Shown here: piece after piece, positions 40,786 to 50,333 of the stretch | How the letters are laid out: every line of letters starts with the position of its first letter | How positions within the stretch are numbered: the stretch's first letter is position 1 | Assembly (NCBI RefSeq): GCF_004339805.1 | Contig: NZ_SLUI01000006.1 | Location: 229,399-293,398, forward strand | Direction of reading: 5' to 3' | DNA: 64,000 nt | From: Anaerospora hongkongensis | Lineage (GTDB): Bacteria > Bacillota > Negativicutes > Sporomusales > DSM-15969 | Notes under the pieces: model-generated | Told to the model about the DNA's origin: nothing | Database searches by the model: none | The model's input: the letters and a program-made list of their open reading frames with translations, nothing else | Made by a program: the position numbers and the translations under genes

Positions 40786-42411
40786 ATGGAGCAATTGGAT
40801 CTGCGCAATAAAGTCGCAAAGATTAATTTGCCAGTGTTCTGGGGCAGTGCCATCTTTTGTTTATTATTTTATACACCAATGGTTATATTTCAGGAGTCAG
40901 CAAAAGAGGTAATTGATAAGGTCATGTATGTCATCACTCACAGTACGGATTGGATGTGGGAGAGCGTAGCGTTTGCCGCGCTGGTATTTTCTCTTTGGCT
41001 GGCATTTAGCCGTTATGGCAATATCAAGCTTGGCGGTCGTGACGATAAACCGGAATTCTCCACCTTTACCTGGATTGCAATGATGTTTTGCGGTGCTTCC
41101 GGTGCAGGCCTGGTTTACTGGGCGATGGTGGAACCTATCTTTTATCTGCAGGGACCACCTTTTGGAATTAAGCCAATGAGTCCGGAAGCCGGATCGTGGG
41201 CATTGGCTTACGGGATATTTCACTGGGGCTTTAGTGCCTGGGGAACGTTCACCATCCCGGCTGTTGCTTTTTCCTATATGTACTATGTCAGAAAGCGGCC
41301 TTATCTGTACCCAAGCTATGCCTGTCGGGGCTTGTTGGGAGACTGTGTTGACGGCTGGGTTGGCAAAGCGATTGATGTGCTGAATATTATCGGTATGGTT
41401 GGCGGCTGTGCTACGGCCTTGGGCTTCGTTATCCCGATGATTTCCCGGCTCACTGCTATATTTTTCGGAGTGCCTGATACGCTGGCGGTTCAAATTCTGG
41501 TAGCTGTCGTATTTGCCGCGATGTATGGCTACAGCTGTTATCAGGGCCTTTATTCGGGCATAGCAAAACTGGCGGATTACAACACGTATTTATCCTTTAT
41601 TATTGTGCTTTTTGTTATGATTGTTGGGCCTACAGCGTTTATGTTTTCTCTGTTCAGCGAAAACGTCGGTATCATGTTTCAGAACTTCCTGCGAATGAGC
41701 TTTTATACTGATCCGATTGCCAAAGGGGGATTTCCCCAGGACTGGACTGTGTTCTACTGGGCCTGGTGGTTTGCCTGGGCAATTTACGTAGGCTTGTTTT
41801 TTACCCGCATTTCCAAAGGGCGTACAATCCGGGAATTAGTTCTTAACATGATTGTTACCTGTACATGCTGCGCCGCTCTGTTCTATCTGATTTTTGGCTC
41901 CTATGCGGTTGATATGATCATGAATCAGGGAATCGACCTCGGCAAAGTTTTAAAAGAATCCGGCGGACCGGGAGTTATTGCCGCATTGCTGCAATCTCTG
42001 CCGCTTAGTTCTCTTGTGATACCAGTCTTTATTGTTGTTATGCTTATTTCCCAGGCAACTGGCGTTGATGCAATGGCATATACCATGTCGGCAATGGCCT
42101 GTTATGAAATAAGAGATGGGCAGGAGCCTCCCAAGTGGTCCCGTATTTTCTGGGCGGTTATGCTGCTCTTCGCCACCATAGGGCTGTTAATGGTAGGCGG
42201 AATGAAGGTAGTTCAGCTTTCCTCCGTTTTGACAAGCGTGCCGATTCTTTTTATTACCATCATACTGGCTCTTTCCTTGTACAAATGGATTCAGGAAGAT
42301 TTTGGCGAGCAGCTGCGTCCGGCGATACTGACAAGTGATGACCGTATGGAAGTGCAAGCCGCTGCCTGTCCTCCCGAAAATGTGGAAGGTACGGGTATAT
42401 CGGCAAGTTAG
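40786..42411 (+). CDS. BCCT-family transporter (betaine/choline/carnitine type)
   Basis: A 541-aa, 12-helix sodium- or proton-coupled or antiport carrier of quaternary ammonium compounds. Signature pieces: GAGLVYWAMVEPIFYLQGPP and the helix-8 tryptophan segment DWTVFYWAWWFAWAIYVGLFFTRISKGRT. The aromatic box implies a trimethylammonium-like substrate (betaine, choline, carnitine). First gene of an operon with redox genes and a phosphodiesterase. ATG 40786 follows GGGAGGAACG. Confidence 0.9.
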   Translation: MEQLDLRNKVAKINLPVFWGSAIFCLLFYTPMVIFQESAKEVIDKVMYVITHSTDWMWESVAFAALVFSLWLAFSRYGNIKLGGRDDKPEFSTFTWIAMMFCGASGAGLVYWAMVEPIFYLQGPPFGIKPMSPEAGSWALAYGIFHWGFSAWGTFTIPAVAFSYMYYVRKRPYLYPSYACRGLLGDCVDGWVGKAIDVLNIIGMVGGCATALGFVIPMISRLTAIFFGVPDTLAVQILVAVVFAAMYGYSCYQGLYSGIAKLADYNTYLSFIIVLFVMIVGPTAFMFSLFSENVGIMFQNFLRMSFYTDPIAKGGFPQDWTVFYWAWWFAWAIYVGLFFTRISKGRTIRELVLNMIVTCTCCAALFYLIFGSYAVDMIMNQGIDLGKVLKESGGPGVIAALLQSLPLSSLVIPVFIVVMLISQATGVDAMAYTMSAMACYEIRDGQEPPKWSRIFWAVMLLFATIGLLMVGGMKVVQLSSVLTSVPILFITIILALSLYKWIQEDFGEQLRPAILTSDDRMEVQAAACPPENVEGTGISAS

Positions 42412-42455
42412 GGGTCCGGGGTAAGAGAATTTAAGTCAGTGAGGTGTAGGCTTTG

Positions 42456-43676
42456 ATGCAACAATACGATTTGCTTATTATCGGGGGCGGTCCTGCCGGA
42501 TTAACCGCTGCAATTTACGGTGCGCGAGCCAGGCTCAGGACAGCTGTGCTCGAAAAAGGCGCTGTTGGCGGGCAGGCTTTTACGACTCGCGAGATTGTCA
42601 ATTTTCCGGGCTTTGCAAGCACCTCCGGCCCAACGCTAATGAAGGCACTCGCTGAGCATGCCAAAGGCTTTGGTACCGAAATCATTACGGAAGAAGTGAC
42701 TTCTGTCGAGCTTCAGGGGGAGCTTAAGCAAGTTTATACCCGAAAAGGGCGTACCTATCAGGCGCGGGCTGTTATTCTCGCGCCTGGCGCACAGCCCCGG
42801 CTGCTGAATATCCCTGGTGAAAAGCTATTGCGGGGAAGCGGCGTATCCTATTGTGCTACCTGTGATGCAGAATTCTATCAGGATCAGGATGTTGTCGTCG
42901 TAGGCAATGGAGATGCAGCGATCGAAGAGGCGCTGTATATTACGAAATATGCCCGTAAAGTAACCATTATTGTGATTCATGACGAGGGGATTGTCGACTG
43001 TAACCGGGCGAGTGCGGAAAAGGCATTTCAGCACCCGCAGATTGAGTTTGTCTGGAATTCGGTTCTGGCTGAAATCAAGGGAGAGCTTGAGGTCGAAGCC
43101 GTTGTAATCAAAAATCTTAAGACTGGTGCTCTGTCTACAATGCCTGCTAATGGTGTCTTTATCTACGTGGGAATGATACCAGGCACCGGTTTCCTAAAAA
43201 ACCAGGTTGAGCTGGATGACTGTGGCTATATTCTTGCAGAACCGTCAATGGAAACATCGATAAACGGTGTTTTTGCCGCCGGCGATGCCACAGCGAAGGT
43301 GTTGCGTCAGGTGGTAACGGCAGCAAACGATGGCGCAATTGCTGCTGTTGCCGCTGAGCGGTATCTGGAGGAAGAGGACAGCTTTAAGCGCGAAATTCTC
43401 AGTGCCGCCACCCCGGTGCTTGTAGCGTTCTGGAGTCCGAATAAGCCGGAATGTATCAGTCTGCTTACTCAGCTTGAAGCGCTGGCAAGCGTTAGGGAGC
43501 GGCAAGTTAAACTGGTCAAGGTTGATGCTTCCCGGAAAAAGCGGCTGGCACAGATGTACGGTATAGAGCAATTTCCTGCCGTACTAGTACTAAATAAGGG
43601 AATATTGCTGCAAAAAGTTACCGGTGAGGTCAATGCGACCTGTTTATGTTTAGCCGATACAATTAGCGCAGGCTAA
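42456..43676 (+). CDS. Thioredoxin reductase fused to a degenerate thioredoxin domain
   Basis: A protein of about 406 aa. Residues 1-305: FAD/NAD(P)H thioredoxin-reductase fold with GGGPAG, the redox pair CATC (near 133/136) and GNGDAAIEEA. Residues 315-406: thioredoxin-like fold (LVAFWSPNKPECISLL ... FPAVLVLNKG), in which the CxxC is lost; only one Cys (PEC) remains. The reductase centre is intact. The fused domain may dock a partner such as the thioredoxin at 45844. It starts 44 bases after the BCCT gene. Confidence 0.87.
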   Translation: MQQYDLLIIGGGPAGLTAAIYGARARLRTAVLEKGAVGGQAFTTREIVNFPGFASTSGPTLMKALAEHAKGFGTEIITEEVTSVELQGELKQVYTRKGRTYQARAVILAPGAQPRLLNIPGEKLLRGSGVSYCATCDAEFYQDQDVVVVGNGDAAIEEALYITKYARKVTIIVIHDEGIVDCNRASAEKAFQHPQIEFVWNSVLAEIKGELEVEAVVIKNLKTGALSTMPANGVFIYVGMIPGTGFLKNQVELDDCGYILAEPSMETSINGVFAAGDATAKVLRQVVTAANDGAIAAVAAERYLEEEDSFKREILSAATPVLVAFWSPNKPECISLLTQLEALASVRERQVKLVKVDASRKKRLAQMYGIEQFPAVLVLNKGILLQKVTGEVNATCLCLADTISAG

Positions 43677-43714
43677 AGCCCAGTCCAATATTATATACAG
43701 AAAAGGAGACTACG

Positions 43715-45763
43715 ATGAAAAGAACAGCCCTTACCCACAAATTGCTGGTATTAGGTGTTGATGGCATGGATCCGCGCATTAGCCGTCAATACTTAGCCGA
43801 AGGGAAAATGCCTAACCTGCAGCGACTAATTAACCGGGGAGCCGCACGGGAAGACTTGCGACTGCTCGGAGCCATTCCAACGATTACGCCGCCCTGCTGG
43901 ACGACTCTGGCCACCGGGGCTTACCCGGGAACCCATGGTATTACCTGCTACTGGCGGCAGTCGCCTGCCAGCCTTGATGCTGTTGTTTACAATCTGGATT
44001 CCCGCAATTGTACAGCAGAACAAATTTGGAATATTACAGCCGAAGCCGGATTAAAGACACTTGTTTGGCATTGGCCGGGGAGCTCTTGGCCTCCGACATC
44101 CCAAAGCGAAAATCTCAGCGTAGTAGACGGCACACAGCCAGGCTCCGTTAATATGGGCGTGGCCCAGCTTGACTGGGAAAAAGTGATTGTTGCGACACCG
44201 GACATTAAAGAAGTACGCTATGCGCCAAGGGTAGATAAACCGGCGGGCGTAGGCTGTATTATTACTGATCTCGAAGATACGCTCGACGATAATGTTGATG
44301 ATGAAATGATGGAGCTATGGTGGGGCGATACTGCCCGTCAGGGGGGCGAGATCCGTACCTACGTTATGGATGACGAGGACACGGAAGTTGTTATTGGCAG
44401 CAAGGTAGCTTATGATATTGTAAATTCGCCGCTTAAGGAGGCCCAAGGCTGGGTAAATGCACCGGAAGGGGCAAAAGAATTTACGATATTGACCTCCGGC
44501 GGGATAATGAGGCGACCGGCGCTGATCCTGAAAAATGCAGCGGGTTTTTATGACCGTGTGGCTATTTATAAAAATAAAAAAGCGGCTGAGCCGATTGTCA
44601 TATTAGAGTGCGGCAAGATGGTATCAGGCGTTATTGATGATGTTACCAAGAAAGAAGTTACCAAACCGGCCTGCCGCTCGATGAAAATTTTGGAACTTGA
44701 TCCAGAAGGCAGCAAGATCAGGCTGTGGATCAGCAATGCGCTTGATGTTGACAATGATCAGTTATGGCATCCAAAAGTTCTGTTTAAAGACATTGTCGAA
44801 AATATCGGCGTCGTTCCGCCTGTCAGTCTGATCGGCGGCGAAGATGACGAATTAGTGCGCGAAATATTTGAACCCTCCTGGCGGCTGTATAACAAATGGC
44901 AGGCAGATTGCATGAATTACTGCATTAGTAAAAAAGGCTATGAAGTGGTATTCTCTCATTTGCATAACATTGACTGCGCCGGTCATCAGTTATGGCATCT
45001 TGCTAAGACACTGCCTCCTTGGGATCATACCGATGAGAAAACGTATCAGGGGTTCATTGAGCAATTCTACATCCAGACAGATGAGTATCTCGGTGAATTC
45101 ATGCATTTACTGGATGAAGGCTGGACGGTATTACTGGTAAGTGATCATGGACTTATTGTCGGGGAAAATGTACCGCCCATTTTAGGAGAATATGGCGGTC
45201 TGAATACAAAAATAATGGAAGAACTAGGCTATACGGTACTAAAGAAAGATGAAAACGGTAATTCGCTGCGCGAAGTCGATTGGGAAAAAACCAGAGCGGT
45301 TCAAATTCGCAGCAACTATATCTACATTAATCTGAAGGGCCGGGACAGGTATGGGATTGTTGATCCCAAGGACAAATATGAGTTAGAAGAACAAATCATC
45401 AGTGATTTGTATAATTACCGGGATGATAAAACAGGCAAACGCGTCGTCGGTATTTGCCTCAGAAATAAAGATGCTGTATTGATTGGTGCGCACGGACCGG
45501 AATGCGGGGACATTTTCTTTTCCGTTGAGGAAGGTTATAATCGCTTGCATGGTGATAGCATTTCAACATCAGAAGGCTATCATGCTACCTCTGTTTCGCC
45601 GATTTTTGTTGCCGCAGGTTCCGGTATTAAGTCCGGCTTTACGACAGAGCGTATTATCCGGCAAGTTGATGTTGCTCCTTCTGTTTCCGTATTGTTAGGG
45701 TTGCGTTATCCTGCACAATGTGAAGGAGCTCCGGTTTATCAGATTTTCTCGGAAGAAGTTTGA
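43715..45763 (+). CDS. Alkaline-phosphatase-superfamily phosphodiesterase/pyrophosphatase-like enzyme
   Basis: A 682-aa protein. Metal ligands and nucleophile of the superfamily are in order: D16 (GVDGMDP), T58 (TITPPCWTTLATG) as nucleophile, then D and H in HNIDCAGHQ, DH in VSDHG and H in GYHATS. The closest family is type I phosphodiesterase/nucleotide pyrophosphatase, with a large insertion (about 140-370). No signal peptide, so cytoplasmic. It could split a phospho- or sulfo-ester of the compound brought in by the BCCT carrier; this is inference from position. ATG 43715 follows AAAGGAG. Confidence 0.82.
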   Translation: MKRTALTHKLLVLGVDGMDPRISRQYLAEGKMPNLQRLINRGAAREDLRLLGAIPTITPPCWTTLATGAYPGTHGITCYWRQSPASLDAVVYNLDSRNCTAEQIWNITAEAGLKTLVWHWPGSSWPPTSQSENLSVVDGTQPGSVNMGVAQLDWEKVIVATPDIKEVRYAPRVDKPAGVGCIITDLEDTLDDNVDDEMMELWWGDTARQGGEIRTYVMDDEDTEVVIGSKVAYDIVNSPLKEAQGWVNAPEGAKEFTILTSGGIMRRPALILKNAAGFYDRVAIYKNKKAAEPIVILECGKMVSGVIDDVTKKEVTKPACRSMKILELDPEGSKIRLWISNALDVDNDQLWHPKVLFKDIVENIGVVPPVSLIGGEDDELVREIFEPSWRLYNKWQADCMNYCISKKGYEVVFSHLHNIDCAGHQLWHLAKTLPPWDHTDEKTYQGFIEQFYIQTDEYLGEFMHLLDEGWTVLLVSDHGLIVGENVPPILGEYGGLNTKIMEELGYTVLKKDENGNSLREVDWEKTRAVQIRSNYIYINLKGRDRYGIVDPKDKYELEEQIISDLYNYRDDKTGKRVVGICLRNKDAVLIGAHGPECGDIFFSVEEGYNRLHGDSISTSEGYHATSVSPIFVAAGSGIKSGFTTERIIRQVDVAPSVSVLLGLRYPAQCEGAPVYQIFSEEV

Positions 45764-45780
45764 GAAATTACCGGACATGA

Positions 45781-45811
45781 TCAAAAGCAGCACTCATTGT
45801 GCTGCTTTTGA
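45781..45811 (+). terminator. Hairpin between phosphodiesterase and thioredoxin genes
   Basis: 13-bp perfect arms (45781-45793 and 45799-45811) around TCATT; arms end in TTTTGA. Partial terminator or processing site. Confidence 0.6.
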
Positions 45812-45843
45812 ACTCGCATTATAGAATAGGAGTGGAGAAGAGG

Positions 45844-46164
45844 ATGCATCAATTACAGGCAAATAGCTTTGAAGAAATTATATATGACAATGGTGAACCA
45901 TGTTTAGTCATCTTTTCACGGGAAAACTGCCATGTATGCCAGGAAGTCATACCGGTGCTGACTGAATTGCAGCCTGAATATGAGGGGAGATTTGGCTTTT
46001 ATTATGTTGATATTGAAGCGGAAAAAAACTTTTCGCAACGCTTCTCATTACGGGGCGTTCCATCCATTCTTTTTTTTAACGATGGAGTGTTGAAAGGAAA
46101 GCTGGCAGGGAATATCGAAGGGGCCGAAGTGGAAGAGAAAATTGCCGCTGCTCTTGGTATCTGA
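45844..46164 (+). CDS. Thioredoxin-family protein
   Basis: A 106-aa thioredoxin with active site CHVC (C29/C32) in place of CGPC and the cis-Pro loop GVPSILFF. ATG 45844 follows GGAGAAGAGG; the frame is open from 45799. It is probably the redox partner of the reductase encoded three genes earlier. The hairpin upstream may lower its expression relative to the rest of the operon. Confidence 0.87.
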   Translation: MHQLQANSFEEIIYDNGEPCLVIFSRENCHVCQEVIPVLTELQPEYEGRFGFYYVDIEAEKNFSQRFSLRGVPSILFFNDGVLKGKLAGNIEGAEVEEKIAAALGI

Positions 46165-46176
46165 ATAGAAAAGCAG

Positions 46177-46224
46177 AAAACTACCCGGCTGGTTTTGGAA
46201 TGAACTGCAGCCGGGTAGTTTTTA
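46177..46224. terminator. Terminator between thioredoxin and LysR genes
   Basis: CTACCCGGCTG (46181-46191) pairs with CAGCCGGGTAG (46208-46218), with A-rich and T-rich flanks. Works for both convergent genes. Confidence 0.87.
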
Positions 46225-47115
46225 TGTTGCCAGTACCGAACGGATAATTTTTATCAGCTCTTTTTCAGTGGCGCACAGATGATGCCGGTTGGACCAAATC
46301 AGCGCAATCGAGATATTTAAAGGCGAGTTTTGAATCGTAATGGCAACTAAGTCCTTAAACATATTCATATATTCGCGTGCAACAAAACGCGGGATAAAGG
46401 CGATGCCGTTTTCCTGGAGCAGTAATTTTTCCAACATGACAATTGTATCGACCCGGTAGTTGACGGTAAAATTGCCAAACTTTTTTAGAATGCCTGAAAT
46501 TCCGCAGTTTGTAATATATTCTGAGTTAAAAAGAATAATGGATTGGGCCATAGCAGAGTCGAGGCTGATTTCTCGTTGGTTTGCGAGAGGATTGTTTTTG
46601 CTGGTGAGTATGACCAGTGTGTCCTGCAGGATTTCCTTAGCACAGATATCTTTCGCCTTGCTCAACTCTTCTGTTTGGAGGATGATGCCGATATCGGCTT
46701 TGCCTGACTCGACATCGCGTAGGATATTATTGGATTCTCCAACCTTTTGCAGGATATTCGCTTTCGGGAAGTGCTGTCTGAAGATCGCAAAAACCTTGGG
46801 CATAAAAGTCATGTTTACATTGAGTTCAACGGCTAGGGAAATGTCTCCACCCAAGTCGGAGTTGGCACGGGACAAGGCGGAAATTTCCTCAAGAGCATCG
46901 ATGATTTGTAACGATTTTTGAATAACAAATTCACCGGCCTCGGTAGGGTAAACGCCCTGATTGGTCCTTTTAAGCAGCTGCACCTTTAATTCATCCTCCA
47001 GTCTGCTTATGGAGGTACTAAGGGCCGGCTGAGAAATATGGGCACGCTCAGCAGCCAATGATATTGATTTGGAGCGGTAGATTTCGACCAGATATTGCAG
47101 CTGCTCTAAACGCAC
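46222..47115 (-). CDS. LysR-family regulator next to the BCCT operon
   Basis: A 297-aa LysR protein: winged helix (KSISLAAERAHISQPALSTSISRLEDELKVQLLKRT) and effector domain (about 90-290). It faces the end of the BCCT operon. The LysR-like palindrome before the BCCT gene (40599) makes it the likely activator, although the gene is not divergent from the operon. An ACTAT-N4-ATAGT palindrome (47158-47171) upstream may be its own site. Confidence 0.88.
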   Translation of the reverse strand: MRLEQLQYLVEIYRSKSISLAAERAHISQPALSTSISRLEDELKVQLLKRTNQGVYPTEAGEFVIQKSLQIIDALEEISALSRANSDLGGDISLAVELNVNMTFMPKVFAIFRQHFPKANILQKVGESNNILRDVESGKADIGIILQTEELSKAKDICAKEILQDTLVILTSKNNPLANQREISLDSAMAQSIILFNSEYITNCGISGILKKFGNFTVNYRVDTIVMLEKLLLQENGIAFIPRFVAREYMNMFKDLVAITIQNSPLNISIALIWSNRHHLCATEKELIKIIRSVLAT

Positions 47116-47157
47116 AGTATCACCTACAACGTGAATAGTTGAATTATTTGTAATATT

Positions 47158-47171
47158 ACTATTATTATAGT
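47158..47171. promoter_or_regulatory. Small palindrome upstream of the LysR gene
   Basis: ACTAT-TATT-ATAGT, 43 bases before the LysR start codon on the minus strand. AT-rich context, so confidence is limited. Confidence 0.35.
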
Positions 47172-47330
47172 ATATCTGGCTGCAAAGGAATAGTACTTAA
47201 GCCATCTAATTTGCATCGCAGTTATCTTATGTTTCTAAAAGTGTCAACTGCTATCGGCAACACTCATACAATAAGATAGATCTAATGCTGCGACGGCAGA
47301 ATGATGGAAGGATAGGAGGTGGAGAGGATC

Positions 47331-47870
47331 ATGAGGAAAGTGACACTGGCAGAACTCGGACAGCTCGCATTACAGTCGAAAAGCAGCCTTTGGGAACAGG
47401 CCCAGTCCTTAGACCGTGATGTAATGGTATATCTGCATTGGACTGCAGGCCATTATGGACAATTTTTTGCCGACTACCATGTTAATGTTGATGCCGATGG
47501 AGGTATCTATATTAGTACAGAAGATTTTTCTGAAACTAAGTCACACACTTACCGGCGTAATACAGGGGCTGTCGGCATCGGCTTATGTTGTGCCTACGGC
47601 GCTGTCACCAGCGATTTAGGAGCAGAGCCGCCTACTAGTCGGCAAATTGAAGCGACGGCGCAGGCCGTAGCTGTTCTGGCGCAAGCCGTTGGTTTGACCG
47701 TAGACCGCTATCATGTAATGACTCATGCAGAAGCGGCAGATGATGATGGTTATGGGCCTGCTACTACCTGCGAAAGATGGGATTTGTGGTTTTTTGCCGG
47801 CACTGCTGTGGGGGAAGGCGGTAATGTTATCCGCGGCAAAGCGAACTGGTACCAGCAGAATCTGGTTTAA
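47331..47870 (+). CDS. N-acetylmuramoyl-L-alanine amidase-like (Amidase_2/PGRP fold)
   Basis: A 179-aa protein: YLHWTAGHYGQFFADYHVNVDADG carries the first zinc His and the substrate His/Tyr region of amidase_2, and TCERWDLWFF the C-terminal part. There is no signal peptide, so it may be released by lysis or holin-like transport, or act on spores or phage-like particles. GAGGTGGAGAGG precedes ATG 47331. The following 320-base gap (47871-48191) holds a weak hairpin and the terminator of the MFS gene. Confidence 0.8.
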   Translation: MRKVTLAELGQLALQSKSSLWEQAQSLDRDVMVYLHWTAGHYGQFFADYHVNVDADGGIYISTEDFSETKSHTYRRNTGAVGIGLCCAYGAVTSDLGAEPPTSRQIEATAQAVAVLAQAVGLTVDRYHVMTHAEAADDDGYGPATTCERWDLWFFAGTAVGEGGNVIRGKANWYQQNLV

Positions 47871-48145
47871 ACTCTTTTATTCTTCCGGCAGATATTGTTT
47901 GGAAAACAAGCGATTGGCAGCATTGTATTTTACTAGGCATTGATGGCATGTTCGTAATAGACACCATAAAAATTGTGGTCCCAAAGATAAAGAGAAACTA
48001 AGGTGGATTAAGGTTGCCAGATTCTCTTTTGTTATTTATAGCCCTATAATCTGCTCTACTGCAGATTTGACCTTCTACATTTTGTCTGATGGCATGTATG
48101 TTAGTCACTAACTTAGAAAGAAGAAGCTATGGAGCCAATATAATA

Positions 48146-48182
48146 AGAATAAGCAACCCCCATACAGGAAGTTGCTTATTCT
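48146..48182 (-). terminator. Terminator of the DHA2 MFS gene
   Basis: Perfect 12-bp stem (48146-48157 with 48171-48182), arm GTTGCTTATTCT on the plus strand, ten bases after the stop codon of the minus-strand gene. Confidence 0.75.
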
Positions 48183-48191
48183 ACCATTGGA

Positions 48192-49613
48192 TCAACCGCG
48201 TCGGAATACTGACATGTATACGGCTCCACCAAACAGGATGAAAAAAACGAAAACAAGAAACATATTACTGTACATATAAGCGGATGGCTCGGTTACCGTT
48301 GGGAGCAGAGAGAAATCAAGAATCCGTTTATCCAGGGCTTTACCTACAAGTGCCGTACCAACCGCTTCTGACAAGAAGCTGGCTAAACCGTACAACCCCA
48401 TGCCAACACCGATCTCATCCATTTCCAGAGTCTGCGTGACGCTGTTAGATACGGCAGTTTTGATAAATGATAACCCGATGAAAGTTGGTAATAACGCAGC
48501 CGATATCAGCCATTGTGATTTTTCTACTAATAATGATATAGTCAGCACACTAATGATAAGAAGGAATAGCCCTAGAAGTAGTACAAAAGGATTCCCGCGT
48601 TTATCGGCCAAGCTTCCTCCCGCTGCTCCAAAAGCAATTACGCTCATGGAGCCGGGAAATAAAATCCATCCGATCACATCGGTTGACAACTGGTGTACAT
48701 GACTGAGCATGAGAGGCGTCATAAATAGGATGCCCATCCCTGTACAAAATAAAACAAACCCTGACAGGACGCCAATAATGTATTTACGCTTCACAAACAT
48801 TGCAGGTTCGATAAACGGTTGCTCCGATTGTCGAATGTGTACGGCAAACCAACCAAGAAGTGCGACGCCAATAACGATAAACGGCCATCTGGGCTCTGTT
48901 ATATACAAAATTAGCGACGCAACTCCAATTACAAGCAAGGCAGCTCCCAGAAAATCTACCTTACCATTGCCAGGCATTTCATCTGGTAGTACTTTATAGA
49001 AAAACGGAATTGAGAGAAGCGTAAATAGTGGGATTAAAAACAAAAACGCCCAGTGATAATTAGCCGAAACAAAGCCACCAATTGCCGGACCTATACCTTC
49101 GCTAAAAGCCACCGTTGAGCCTAAAATGCCGAAGGCTTTACCGCGATTCTCAGGCGAGATATAACGGGCAATGATAACCATCATAAGCGCCGAAATTGCT
49201 GAACACCCAGCACCTTGAATGATTCGGGCTGCAATAACCAACGAGTAGTTTTCATGTGCAAGAAACCCGAAAAGCGAACCTCCACAATAGATTAACAGGC
49301 CGATTATAATCAGCGGCTTCAATCTATAAGTGTCGGACATTTTTCCATAAATCACCGAGCCAACACCGAAAAAAATCATAAAGCTCGTGATCACCAAGCT
49401 TGCTCCGGAAGGTTGTAGACCAAACTGGGTTGCAATGCTGGGTGTCGCTACGTTGAACACCGTTTCGTTCAGTACACTTAAAAAGACTACGAAGATCACC
49501 CATGGTAAGGACTTTTTAAAATCAAGCGAGAAGTTCTGCTTGTTTGTAGTTTCTGTTGTTGTCAATTCTACATTTTGTTCTTGGTTTATTAATATATTAC
49601 AATCTTTGTTCAA
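48192..49613 (-). CDS. DHA2-type MFS drug transporter (14 helices)
   Basis: A 473-aa transporter with 14 predicted helices. The N-terminal cytoplasmic part is long (about 35 aa). Motif A is GVGSVIYGKMSDTYRLK, and helix 5 has FGILGSTVAFSEGIGPAIGG (antiporter motif C). It resembles Tet(K/L)/DHA2 exporters. Divergent from a MarR gene. TTG 49613 follows AAAAGGAG. Confidence 0.87.
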   Translation of the reverse strand: MNKDCNILINQEQNVELTTTETTNKQNFSLDFKKSLPWVIFVVFLSVLNETVFNVATPSIATQFGLQPSGASLVITSFMIFFGVGSVIYGKMSDTYRLKPLIIIGLLIYCGGSLFGFLAHENYSLVIAARIIQGAGCSAISALMMVIIARYISPENRGKAFGILGSTVAFSEGIGPAIGGFVSANYHWAFLFLIPLFTLLSIPFFYKVLPDEMPGNGKVDFLGAALLVIGVASLILYITEPRWPFIVIGVALLGWFAVHIRQSEQPFIEPAMFVKRKYIIGVLSGFVLFCTGMGILFMTPLMLSHVHQLSTDVIGWILFPGSMSVIAFGAAGGSLADKRGNPFVLLLGLFLLIISVLTISLLVEKSQWLISAALLPTFIGLSFIKTAVSNSVTQTLEMDEIGVGMGLYGLASFLSEAVGTALVGKALDKRILDFSLLPTVTEPSAYMYSNMFLVFVFFILFGGAVYMSVFRRG

Positions 49614-49814
49614 TATGATGCTCCTTTTGTATTGAGGAGAATCACGCGGTTTGTAGGGCCAGCTATGCGTTTCCTCCTCGGATTTGTGCCCTAATTATAA
49701 TTGTATACTTCATAACAATACCTCCAATTTGTTTTCTTGTAAAATAGTATCATAATAAAACAAAAATCGCAACATCAGCTTGCTTTTTCATACGTGTTGT
49801 TCAATAATGTTATT

Positions 49815-50291
49815 ATGAATGAGAATAATGGCAAAAAATTTATGGAAATAATGAAACGAATAGTGACGAAGACTCACGAACTTAGTAAGCATGCAAGCGA
49901 ATCTACGCCAGCAGGTAATTTAAGCTCGTCCGAAGTATCATTGATTATTCTGATTGGGCAGCACGAAAATCTTAAGGTTACGGATTTGGCGGCTAGATAT
50001 GGTGCGACTAAAGGAGCCATATCTACAATGGTAAAAAACTTAGTAAATAAAGGTTTGGTAAGAAAATGTAGGTCGTCGGAAAACGAAAGGGAAGTATTAT
50101 TGTCATTGACAGAATTGGGCGTTAGCGTTTATGAAGAAAAAGAGCGTCACTCACAAAATCTTTACCAAGATATTGATGATCATCTTGGAATACTAACTCC
50201 CGGACAAGTTAACTCACTATTTAAGATGTTGCATGCACTTGAAGCGCATATTGACGAACATATCGAAGAACATTTAAGGGATTTAAAATAA
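49815..50291 (+). CDS. MarR-family regulator of the DHA2 pump
   Basis: A 158-aa MarR protein: winged helix (KVTDLAARYGATKGAISTMVKNLVNKGLVRK, wing SSENEREVLLSLTELG) and an extended C-terminal helix ending in an acidic/His-rich tail. ATG 49815; the frame is open from 49794. It is AT-rich compared with the core genes. Likely represses the divergent pump; no strong palindrome was found between them. Confidence 0.85.
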   Translation: MNENNGKKFMEIMKRIVTKTHELSKHASESTPAGNLSSSEVSLIILIGQHENLKVTDLAARYGATKGAISTMVKNLVNKGLVRKCRSSENEREVLLSLTELGVSVYEEKERHSQNLYQDIDDHLGILTPGQVNSLFKMLHALEAHIDEHIEEHLRDLK

Positions 50292-50333
50292 CGTTTTAGG
50301 AGCATAAATTCGCTGTAGACAAATAAGTATAGG

